Assembly (NCBI GenBank): GCA_964569295.1
Contig: CAZMVU010000195.1
Location: forward strand, 1-9,354
Source: CAZMVU01 sp964569295
GTDB taxonomy: Bacteria > Hydrogenedentota > Hydrogenedentia > Hydrogenedentales > JAGMZX01
Direction of reading: 5' to 3'
Length of the DNA: 9,354 nt
The translations under genes were made by a program, and so were the position numbers. Under the pieces are notes generated by a model that worked only from the letters and a program-made list of their open reading frames with translations, was not told where the DNA came from and made no database searches. Below are positions 1-5,894 of this stretch, piece after piece (the first letter of the stretch is position 1; every line of letters starts with the position of its first letter).

Positions 1-25
1 CTTCTCCTTCCGGATGTTCTGAACT

Positions 26-228
26 CGTAATTCTTTAGCCGTATGGCGCAAGGGAACGCACTTGTTTCGTCAGTCTGCCCCGTGTTAGCGAATACCAACG
101 TGCGGCCGGGATACGCAGACCGTTGACTCATAGAAACAGCCGGTGGGCCAGAACCGCGCCCCGCGCTGATACCAGGGAGTTGTATGACGTATGGGAAACG
201 GCTCACGGCAAACGGCTAAAGAATTACG
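26..228. repeat. 17-bp perfect inverted repeat enclosing 169 bp
   Basis: The left arm (26-42, CGTAATTCTTTAGCCGT) is the exact reverse complement of the right arm (212-228, ACGGCTAAAGAATTACG). The arms pair again at some positions further in. Right next to the right arm, AAACGGCT occurs twice (196-203 and 210-217). No clear target-site duplication flanks the arms, and no transposase fragment lies between them. It could be the remnant of a miniature inverted-repeat element, or a long-range stem in a transcript. The repeat is certain, the interpretation is not. Confidence 0.7.
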
Positions 229-367
229 GAAGATATAGGGAGAGTTAACCATGCACCTTCGGCGCACCCCCCGGGACTGAAAATGTCCGCCCGTCTTGTC
301 GTCGACTGGTGGAGCCGAGGGTAGAAGGTCGTGTGTCTGTGGTGCCTTGGAGCCCGCAGGACAGACA

Positions 368-515
368 ACGCGATCGCAAGGTCCTGCCGCCACGGCTATG
401 TAACCGCAGATGGCGCAGATGTGCGCAGATACAGAGGTCCACGCGATCGCGCAGTTATAGCGCCACGGGTATGCGCTACCTGAGCCCGCAGGCAGATGCG
501 CCGATAAAGCGCCAC
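368..515. repeat. Two diverged tandem copies of a ~73-bp unit
   Basis: Copy 1 spans 368-440 and copy 2 about 441-515. Both begin with ACGCGATCGC, have CGCCACGG-TATG about 20 nt in, and end with a GCAGATG-GC-GATA-AG block. Copy 2 also carries GAGCCCGCAGG (482-492), which matches 350-360 just before copy 1. The conserved blocks keep the same order and similar spacing, so this looks like an old duplication, not chance. No function is evident, and the unit is too irregular to be CRISPR. Confidence 0.5.
406..430. repeat. GCAGAT mini-tandem array
   Basis: GCAGAT occurs three times, at 406-411, 415-420 and 425-430, with a 9-10 nt period. A related GCAGATG lies at 492-498. This is a short intergenic microrepeat, nested in the first copy of the larger tandem duplication. 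Confidence 0.55.
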
Positions 516-709
516 AACTGACGACCGGATCGCTTGGTTCTGTCCTCACTTTGCCAGACAGACCACGTACCTTCATGACAACCGGTGTGCGTACGTTTTG
601 GATGCGGCACTACCCGGGGCATAAGAACGCTTTTGGGCTGCGCGTGCGCGGCCTGCACACACGGGCATGGAAGCGCGGTGTGTATGGTTGGTTGCTGCGC
701 CTGCGCGGG

Positions 710-844
710 CTATATATCCTGATCCATATCCACAGGATCGAGCTGCGCATCGATGCCGAGAATGGCAAAAAACTCGTTAAGGGACGCAAAAATCCCGTTG
801 ACCAGTTCCTGAACCAGCGCAAGCAGTGTTTCAATGACTGTCAT
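710..844 (-). CDS. Small acidic amphipathic protein, 44 aa (second of a pair)
   Basis: I do not recognise this protein. The ATG at 844 is preceded by GGAGGA with about 9 nt spacing (in 850-859), a near-ideal ribosome binding site, and the frame closes with TAG at 710-712. The 44-residue product has a hydrophobic segment (about residues 2-31) with E5, E13 and E24 spaced along it. This looks like an amphipathic or membrane-associating helix. The acidic tail contains D32, D36, D39, D41 and D43. There is no Lys, Arg or His anywhere, so the net charge is about -8. It starts 27 nt after the stop of the related gene at 872-1003. Without gaps, residues 1-31 of the two share 11 identities (M1, I4, T6, L7, L8, L14, G17, F19, S21, F25, L29), and many other positions are conservative. 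It could be a secreted amphipathic peptide, a bacteriocin-like or membrane-modulating peptide, or an assembly partner of its neighbour. No signal peptide, Gly-Gly leader or cysteine was seen. Confidence 0.72.
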   Translation of the reverse strand: MTVIETLLALVQELVNGIFASLNEFFAILGIDAQLDPVDMDQDI

Positions 845-871
845 GGTTGTGTTCCTCCGGTTTGCGCTGCG

Positions 872-1003
872 TTACGCTGCGGGCTCATCGTCGTCGTCCA
901 CGTAGAATTGCCCAAGCAGCCCTTCAAGGAAGTTGGCGACCGACTGAAAAACCCCTTCCAAGAGCGTCAAAATGGCTTTCAATAATGTATCGATCGGACC
1001 CAT
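872..1003 (-). CDS. Small acidic amphipathic protein, 43 aa (first of a pair)
   Basis: I do not recognise this protein. The ATG at 1003 follows GGGAGA (1011-1016) with 7 nt spacing, and the frame ends with TAA at 872-874. The 43-residue product begins with a Leu/Ile/Phe/Val-rich stretch (residues 4-34) broken by D5, K9, E16 and E27, consistent with an amphipathic helix. It ends in a run of four Asp plus Glu (residues 36-40) and then P-A-A. Net charge is about -7. The core pattern I-[DE]-T-L-L, then L14, G17, F19, S21, F25 and L29 is shared without gaps with the downstream protein at 710-844, which points to a gene duplication. A sigma-70-like promoter lies about 80 nt upstream of the start. 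An in-frame ATG 15 nt upstream (1018) is less well placed relative to any Shine-Dalgarno. The pair reads as a two-gene transcript divergent from the carboxypeptidase gene. Confidence 0.73.
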   Translation of the reverse strand: MGPIDTLLKAILTLLEGVFQSVANFLEGLLGQFYVDDDDEPAA

Positions 1004-1017
1004 AGCACATTCTCCCA

Positions 1018-1047
1018 TTGTATGCGCGGGCACACCTCCGCTATCAT
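1018..1047 (+). promoter_or_regulatory. Weak candidate promoter for the carboxypeptidase gene
   Basis: TTGTAT (1018-1023) and TATCAT (1042-1047) are separated by 18 nt. The -10 matches consensus at 5 of 6 positions and the -35 at 3 of 6. This would give a leader of about 105 nt before the start at 1162. It is only suggestive. Confidence 0.25.
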
Positions 1048-1092
1048 GCTGCGGCCGGTGTATGCTCCGCCACCTGCATCGTTTCCTTAGTC

Positions 1093-1121
1093 ATAATACC
1101 GCATTCGTGCGCAAATGTAAC
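1093..1121 (-). promoter_or_regulatory. Sigma-70-like promoter for the small-protein pair
   Basis: Read on the minus strand, GTTACA (1121-1116) and TATTAT (1098-1093) are separated by exactly 17 nt. The -35 matches TTGACA at 4 of 6 positions and the -10 matches TATAAT at 5 of 6. Transcription would start near 1086, leaving a leader of about 80 nt before the ATG at 1003. It lies in the divergent gap shared with the carboxypeptidase gene. Confidence 0.45.
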
Positions 1122-1161
1122 CCCCTTTTTCATTCCGTGGGAAAACAAGGACCACCTGACC

Positions 1162-2661
1162 ATGAGCGCCAGCAAGCTTGAAGCTTTTCGTGAGAAGATC
1201 GGGGCCTACCTCGATGTCGCGGCGACCTGCTCACTTCTTTCCTGGGACCAGGAAGTGTACATGCCGCCCAAAGGCGCTGCGCGCCGGGGCAAACAGCTCG
1301 CCACGCTTTCCGGCATTGCGCACAACATGTTGACCAGCAGCGAGTTAGGTAAACTCATCGCCACGCTCGAGGAACAGCCGGGGCTCGCCCCGGACGACGC
1401 AAGCATGGTGGCCGAGGCGCGCTACGAGTACGAACGGGCGCGGAAGTTGCCGGCGGCTTTTGTCACCCGGCTGGCGCAGGAGGAGAGCAAGGCCTACGAG
1501 GTATGGGTCGAGGCGCGGCGCATGAACGATTTCAAGCGGTTCCAGCCGAATCTCGAGACGCTGCTCGAGCTCTTGAAACAAAAAGCCGACTACTATGGCT
1601 ATACGGACACGCCGTATGACGCGCTGCTTTCCGATTATGAACGGGGTATGACCACGGCGCAACTGGGCGGCATCTTCGAGGGCTTGCGCGCGCGCCAGAG
1701 TGCGCTGGTGGATCGCATCGTGAACCATGGCACCCAGCCCGATCTGGAATGGACCAAGCAAACTTGGGACGAGCAAAAGCAGTACGCGATCACCGTGCAT
1801 GTGCTCGAAGGAATGGGGTTCGACTTTCAGGCCGGGCGGCAGGACCAATCGGTGCATCCGTTTACCACGAATTTCGGCCTGCATGATGTACGCATCACCA
1901 CACGGTTCGACCCGGAAGACCTCTTCTCCGCGCTCACCGGTTCAATCCACGAAGGCGGCCATGCGCTCTATGAGCAGGGGTTCCGCGAGGAGGACGCGCG
2001 CACCATCCTCGCCGAGGCGCCGTCACTCGGGATCCATGAGTCGCAGTCCCGCCTGTGGGAGAACATGGTAGGCCGCAGCCTGCCATTCTGGCGCTGCTAT
2101 GCGCGCGTGTACCACGAGCACTTCCCCGGCCAACTCGAGGGGGTCGCGCCGGAAGACTTCCACCGCGCCATCAACAAAGTCGCGTGCTCATTGATCCGCG
2201 TCGAGGCGGACGAGTGCACCTACAACCTGCACATCATCCTGCGGTTCGAGATCGAGCGTGCCCTCATCGAAGGCGCCATGAAACCTGCTGACGTGCCCGA
2301 GGCCTGGAACGCCAAGGTGAAGGAACTGCTCGGGCTCGATGTGCCCACGGACACCCTCGGCTGTCTCCAGGACATCCACTGGTCCCATGGGGCCATGGGT
2401 TATTTCCCGACCTACGCCCTCGGCAACCTCTACGCCGCCCAGCTCTTCGAAAAGATTCGGCAGGAACTCCCGGACCTCGACGCCAAGGTCGAGGCCGGCG
2501 ACTTCACGCCGCTGCTCACCTGGCTGCGCGAACACGTGCATACCGTCGGCCGGCGCAAGCTCGCTCCGGCGATCGTGCGCGACGCCACCGGCCAGGAACT
2601 TTCCCCGGAGCCGTTCCTCGACTACCTCGAGCAGAAGTACGGCGCGTTGTACGGCGTATAG
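1162..2661 (+). CDS. Carboxypeptidase Taq family (M32) metallocarboxypeptidase
   Basis: This is a zinc-dependent carboxypeptidase that removes C-terminal residues from peptides. Family members are cytoplasmic and broad in specificity, and this one has no signal peptide. The product is 499 residues, the usual length for M32. Family landmarks occur in order: H-P-F near residue 232; D-V-R-I-T near 242-246; the zinc-binding HEGGH at 263-267 with E264 as catalytic base; the H-E-S-Q block at 292-295, whose E293 is the expected third metal ligand; I-R-x-E-A-D near 345-350; and G-C-L-Q-D-I-H-W at 400-407 followed by G-Y-F-P-T-Y. I chose the ATG at 1162 because AAGGA (1147-1151) sits 10 nt upstream and the protein then begins in the usual place. 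The frame stays open back to 1018, but that 48-residue extension looks noncoding and overlaps the divergent promoter region. It appears monocistronic, divergent from the small-protein pair and convergent with the polysaccharide genes. Confidence 0.96.
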   Translation: MSASKLEAFREKIGAYLDVAATCSLLSWDQEVYMPPKGAARRGKQLATLSGIAHNMLTSSELGKLIATLEEQPGLAPDDASMVAEARYEYERARKLPAAFVTRLAQEESKAYEVWVEARRMNDFKRFQPNLETLLELLKQKADYYGYTDTPYDALLSDYERGMTTAQLGGIFEGLRARQSALVDRIVNHGTQPDLEWTKQTWDEQKQYAITVHVLEGMGFDFQAGRQDQSVHPFTTNFGLHDVRITTRFDPEDLFSALTGSIHEGGHALYEQGFREEDARTILAEAPSLGIHESQSRLWENMVGRSLPFWRCYARVYHEHFPGQLEGVAPEDFHRAINKVACSLIRVEADECTYNLHIILRFEIERALIEGAMKPADVPEAWNAKVKELLGLDVPTDTLGCLQDIHWSHGAMGYFPTYALGNLYAAQLFEKIRQELPDLDAKVEAGDFTPLLTWLREHVHTVGRRKLAPAIVRDATGQELSPEPFLDYLEQKYGALYGV

Positions 2662-2838
2662 GAACACCACGCGGCGACGTTCTTTTGGGTGCGGTTCGCC
2701 CATTAGCGATGTTTTGCCAGGGCGACCCGGGCCTGCGCTCCAGGCTGGTATAGTACGGGCCGTTGCCCCTGAAGAAAAGGCGGGTTCTGGTCTACAGGGA
2801 GGGGAGCGCCTGCACTCTTGCCGCTGCTTGCGGGCCGT

Positions 2839-4431
2839 TCACAAAGTTTGGGAAGAATGGCTGCGGGACAGTTTTTCGAGGGCCCGGCTCACGACACCGG
2901 TGTGGGGAGAGGCGGTATCGCCGGTCATCGTTTCGCCGGGTGCGGCTTCGTCGAGGTGGAGGCCGTTGAAGATAGCGGCGAGGCAGGCCGTGACGTCTTG
3001 GTGGAGGTTGGTGTCGGGTGGCCGGGTGTAGCAGTAGGTGATGACGATGTCTTCATCCTGGGAAGATTTTAGGTGCAAACATTCTTGGTGCGCCCGCGTT
3101 GGTGGGGTCTGGGTGCCGGCATCGGGGGGCGCGGCCCACTGTGTGTGCTCCGGCATGTCGACAACAATCCGGCTGAGGCCCAGTTCCTGGCGGCAAAGCT
3201 CGAGCAGCAGGTGGGGCTCGACGGGGCGCTGTGCATCGTTCAGGCGCAGTGCGGCGTATTTTCCCAGGGCCTGGTAGATGCGGTTGCGGTTGCGGCGCTC
3301 CATGATGTTCCCCACGGTCTGGGGGCGGCCGTATTCGGCGATCCAAATGAGGCCGAGCAGCGTGGCGAAGTAGCCGATGTAAGGGGTCCATGCCCATGCC
3401 GATTCGTCGGGGATGAGGGCGGCGAGTACGGCTGTGGCGGCCAGGCAGAATTCGGCCCCGCACAGGGTCAGCACGACGCCGGCTGGGGTGAAGCCTTTGA
3501 TCAGGAGGCGGTGGTGGGTGTGCCGGTTGTCGCCGGCGAAGACGGGCACGCCGTTGAGGTAGCGGCGAATAATGGAAACGAGCGTCTCGAAGACGGGGAG
3601 CCCGAGCACGAGCATGGGGGCGAAGAGGATGGCGGCGGTTTCGGCTTTCTGCGCGCCCAGCAGCGACATGACGGCGAGGGCGTAGCCCAGGAACATGCTG
3701 CCGGTATCGCCAAGAAAAATCCGGGCTGGCGGAAAGTTATAGCCAAGGAAGGCGAGCAGACTGCCCGCGAGGGCGGCGCTGGCCAGGGCCACGAGCGGAT
3801 TGGCCTGGATCAGGCTGAGCATGAGAAGCGCGATTGCGGCGATAAAGGCGATGCCGCCGGCCAGTCCGTCTGTACCGTCGACCAGGTTGAAGGCGTTGAT
3901 AAGGCCGATCACCCAGAGCATGGTGAGCAGGTGGCCGCCCATGAACCCGAGGTCAACCGAGCCCCAAAAGGGGATGGTCAGCTTGGTGAAGGCGTAGCCC
4001 GAGGCGCATATAAACAGCGCCACGGCCGTCTGGCCGAGGAGTTTCCAGCGTGGCCGCAGGCCGCGGCTGTCGTCTATGACGCCGATGCCGATGATTCCGA
4101 CAGCGCCGATGGTCATGGTGAGCAGTTCATGGCGGTTGCCGGCCAGGTTCATGAGCAGGTTGAATTGGGCGGGATAGTTCTCAACGACCCATTGCCAGTG
4201 GCTGATGACGAAGTAGCCGAGCAGGCCGGAGCCCAAACCGGCGGCAATAAAGGGCACGGCTATGCCGAGGCCGCCGAGCAGAGGCATGGCGCCTTTGTAG
4301 ATCTTGCGGTAACCGCCGCGATCAATCGCCCCTATCGTGCGCGCAAACAGCATGACGCCCGGCATCAACGCGGCCGTCACCACGAGAAAGCCGATAAAGA
4401 GCAGCACGATTGCTGTGGTGGTTGTCAGCAC
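2839..4431 (-). CDS. Polyprenyl-phosphate HexNAc-1-phosphate transferase (WecA/TagO/MraY family) with C-terminal extension
   Basis: This is an integral-membrane initiating transferase. Such enzymes move a sugar-1-phosphate, typically GlcNAc-1-P from UDP-GlcNAc, onto undecaprenyl phosphate to start a lipid-linked glycan. The first ~365 of 530 residues form a polytopic membrane domain with the family signatures: I-D-D-S at 119-122 (Mg-binding Asp pair D120-D121), N-A-F-N-L-V-D-G-T-D-G-L at 179-190, F-L-G-D-T-G-S-M-F-L-G at 239-249, and H-T-H-H-R-L at 304-309, the His-rich loop typical of the HexNAc group instead of MraY. The start is GTG, supported by a strong GGAGGGGG (4438-4445) just upstream. 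Family members usually have about 350 residues. Here residues ~366-530 are an added soluble tail with no motif I recognise. The gene has its own candidate promoter (4506-4534) and follows the glycosyltransferase gene after a 277-nt gap. Exact sugar specificity is unknown. Confidence 0.92.
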   Translation of the reverse strand: MLTTTTAIVLLFIGFLVVTAALMPGVMLFARTIGAIDRGGYRKIYKGAMPLLGGLGIAVPFIAAGLGSGLLGYFVISHWQWVVENYPAQFNLLMNLAGNRHELLTMTIGAVGIIGIGVIDDSRGLRPRWKLLGQTAVALFICASGYAFTKLTIPFWGSVDLGFMGGHLLTMLWVIGLINAFNLVDGTDGLAGGIAFIAAIALLMLSLIQANPLVALASAALAGSLLAFLGYNFPPARIFLGDTGSMFLGYALAVMSLLGAQKAETAAILFAPMLVLGLPVFETLVSIIRRYLNGVPVFAGDNRHTHHRLLIKGFTPAGVVLTLCGAEFCLAATAVLAALIPDESAWAWTPYIGYFATLLGLIWIAEYGRPQTVGNIMERRNRNRIYQALGKYAALRLNDAQRPVEPHLLLELCRQELGLSRIVVDMPEHTQWAAPPDAGTQTPPTRAHQECLHLKSSQDEDIVITYCYTRPPDTNLHQDVTACLAAIFNGLHLDEAAPGETMTGDTASPHTGVVSRALEKLSRSHSSQTL

Positions 4432-4437
4432 AGAGTA

Positions 4438-4445
4438 CCCCCTCC
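4438..4445 (-). promoter_or_regulatory. Ribosome binding site that fixes a GTG start
   Basis: GGAGGGGG on the minus strand lies 6 nt from the GTG at 4431 (9 nt measured from GGAGG). It decides the unusual GTG start of the sugar-phosphate transferase. The encoded N-terminus passes straight into the first membrane segment. Confidence 0.7.
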
Positions 4446-4505
4446 ATTATGCCTGGGGTATAGCGGTTTGGATTATCTCGTGTACACCCGTCTTCAACGC
4501 CTTGC

Positions 4506-4534
4506 ATCATACAGGTTTATATCGATATACGCAA
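4506..4534 (-). promoter_or_regulatory. Candidate promoter of the sugar-phosphate transferase gene
   Basis: On the minus strand, TTGCGT (4534-4529) and TATGAT (4511-4506) are separated by exactly 17 nt. The -10 matches consensus at 5 of 6 positions and the -35 at 3 of 6. Transcription would begin near 4499, giving a leader of about 68 nt before the GTG at 4431. The gap is AT-rich compared with its surroundings. It suggests the transferase can be expressed separately from the upstream genes. Confidence 0.45.
4518..4529. promoter_or_regulatory. Perfect 12-bp palindrome in promoter spacer (possible operator)
   Basis: TATATCGATATA reads the same on both strands. It lies almost wholly between the -35 and -10 hexamers of the candidate promoter at 4506-4534, a classic place for a repressor site. 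No regulator is encoded in the window, and AT-rich palindromes also occur by chance. Confidence 0.35.
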
Positions 4535-4708
4535 TGTTTGGCCCGCCGTGGCTGGTGCCTTTTCGCGCCAGCGGGTCAAGGGATGGGCGGATTGTTGCCG
4601 CCGCATCTTCGCCTGGGGGAGCGGACCAGGGGTTGCCAATAACGCCGGTGAAAGCTTGTATCGCATGCGCGAAGCCTGTTCCAGAATGGCCCGTTTCGCA
4701 TCGTCGCG

Positions 4709-5869
4709 TTACTGCGCGGTGACAAAGGCGGCGATGCGCTCGGGGCCGGTCTCGTCCACTGGCCGGCGCGCGGCATTGATGGCGTGTCGCTGGTCGTAGA
4801 GGCGATCGAGGGCGGCCACGACCGCGGCGCCGGAGCACGCGCTATCGAGCGTTTCGCCTGCCTGGTAGTGGTCGATCTCCCGGGCGGTGTCGGCGTCGGG
4901 GGGGCCGAGGAAGAGTACGGGGGCCTCGGTTTTGAGCACCCCGTACAGCTTGCTGGGCACGACGAGGCCTTTCGACTGGTCGGTGATGGTGATGAGGTGT
5001 ACGCTGGCGGCGCACAGGAGATCCGAGGTCCACTCGACAGGCTGATAATCGAGCACGGTGATGGCCGAGAGGCCCTCGGTGGCGTCGATAAGCTGTCGTT
5101 TCTTCGATCCGCGCACGACGAAGACGAGGGCCCAGTCGTCGCGGTGGGCATCGGCAAGCGTTTTCGCGGCCTCGGTAAGGGGGGCGAAGGTGTGTCCCTC
5201 GCCGAGATTGCCGGCGTAGAGGGCGATCTTCTTGCCATGCAGCGCGTATCGTTCGAGGAAACGGTTCTGCGCAGGGGGTACAGGGCGAATGGGGCGGCGG
5301 TCCCATGGCGGTATGATGAGGCAGTGCTGGTCCGTCCAGGTGGGGTAGGTTTGCATGCGCGCGCGCTGGCACTCGCCCAGGAGAATACACCCGCCCATGC
5401 GGCGGATGATGCCGGCGTTCAGCCGGCGCAACAGGCGGTGGACCAGACTGGTTTCCGATAGGCGCCCGCTGCTCACCAGTATTTCCGGGTACAGGTCCAT
5501 GGTCCACCAGAAGACATGGCGCAGACGTGTGGGGAATGGCCGCAGCAACAGGGTGACAGCACCGAGAAAGGGGGGATCGGTCAGGAGTATACAGCGGTCC
5601 CAGCGCATGAAGGGCACGCACACCATGGCCTGGGCGAGAAACAGCAGCCAGCTCACGAAACGGTATCTCTCGCCGAAGGTGGGCAGGTAACTTACCTTGG
5701 CCCCGGCCACGATGTTCTGGTCTTTGGCGGTCTCCGTGTAGGAACTGCGCGCTGTGAGCACGCGCGGTTCGTGGCCCATGGCGGCGAGCGCGCGCGTGAG
5801 GTCGCCGATCATCCGGCCGGTGGGCACGTGGTCCGAGCCGAAGTGGCGGTTGACGATTAGAATGCGCAT
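4709..5869 (-). CDS. GT4-type (GT-B fold) glycosyltransferase
   Basis: This is a cytoplasmic or membrane-associated glycosyltransferase of 386 residues, likely adding a sugar from a nucleotide donor to a lipid-linked glycan. The N-terminal Rossmann half opens with M-R-I-L-I-V-N-R-H-F and has G18 and G22-region residues followed by the typical helix of family members (R-A-L-A-A-M-G-H-E, 26-34). The C-terminal half starts at the A-L-Y-A-G-N-L-G-E-G block (216-225). It carries the donor-site block V-P-S-K-L-Y-G (304-310) and A-P-V-L-F-L-G-P-P (316-324), the pattern of WbuB-like enzymes, in which Gly follows the Tyr. I chose the ATG at 5869, not the longer frame to 5983, because AGGAG (5879-5883) lies 9 nt upstream and the protein then begins exactly at the family N-terminus; the extension would also run into the upstream gene. 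It starts 25 nt after the stop of the ligase-like gene, so the two are probably co-transcribed. Donor and linkage are unknown. Confidence 0.9.
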   Translation of the reverse strand: MRILIVNRHFGSDHVPTGRMIGDLTRALAAMGHEPRVLTARSSYTETAKDQNIVAGAKVSYLPTFGERYRFVSWLLFLAQAMVCVPFMRWDRCILLTDPPFLGAVTLLLRPFPTRLRHVFWWTMDLYPEILVSSGRLSETSLVHRLLRRLNAGIIRRMGGCILLGECQRARMQTYPTWTDQHCLIIPPWDRRPIRPVPPAQNRFLERYALHGKKIALYAGNLGEGHTFAPLTEAAKTLADAHRDDWALVFVVRGSKKRQLIDATEGLSAITVLDYQPVEWTSDLLCAASVHLITITDQSKGLVVPSKLYGVLKTEAPVLFLGPPDADTAREIDHYQAGETLDSACSGAAVVAALDRLYDQRHAINAARRPVDETGPERIAAFVTAQ

Positions 5870-5894
5870 CTGGTTGAACTCCTGGCCGTTCTGT

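Larger units (their letters stand above)
1..709. other. Gene-poor left end with repeats
   Basis: I see no gene here that I can support. The longest open frame is on the minus strand (85-576). It gives a protein rich in Cys, Arg, Pro and Ser, has no recognisable motif and no good ribosome binding site, and runs through the repeats, so I treat it as noncoding. A plus-strand frame at 551-985 is the codon-aligned antisense of the two small genes at 710-1003. The stretch holds an inverted repeat (26-42/212-228), a short hairpin GGAC-TGAAAAT-GTCC (274-288), a GCAGAT mini-array (406-430) and a diverged tandem duplication (368-515). The repeat density suggests decayed mobile or repetitive DNA. No T-rich terminator hairpin was seen downstream of position 710 on the minus strand. 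Confidence 0.6.

Noticed and set aside
368..450. GCGATCGC octamers as cyanobacterial HIP1 sites
   Set aside because: Only two copies noticed, both inside the local tandem duplication, and nothing else points to a cyanobacterium.
350..515. CRISPR array
   Set aside because: Only two diverged copies, no constant repeat of about 28-37 nt, no regular unique spacers, and no cas genes in the window.
85..576. 163-codon minus-strand open frame at the left end
   Set aside because: Composition rich in Cys/Arg/Pro/Ser, no motif, no convincing ribosome binding site, and it runs through the inverted and tandem repeats.
1044..1133. 29-codon minus-strand frame between the carboxypeptidase and the small genes
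   Set aside because: It lacks a Shine-Dalgarno and spans the candidate promoter hexamers, so it would lie partly upstream of the transcription start.
1018..1161. N-terminal extension of the M32 carboxypeptidase
   Set aside because: The ATG at 1162 has a proper ribosome binding site and gives the family's normal length; the extension looks noncoding.
2731..2745. Hairpin GCCTG-CGCTC-CAGGC between the convergent genes as a terminator
   Set aside because: The stem is only 5 bp and no T-tract follows on either strand.
2713..2754. TTGCCA and TATAGT as a plus-strand promoter or small-RNA gene in the convergent gap
   Set aside because: The hexamers are 30 nt apart, far outside the usual 16-18, and the sequence after them does not fold like a known RNA I can recognise.
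3073..4722. 549-codon plus-strand open frame antisense to the sugar-phosphate transferase
   Set aside because: It is the antisense shadow of a gene with clear family motifs. Its protein is Gly/Glu/His-rich with no recognisable domain.
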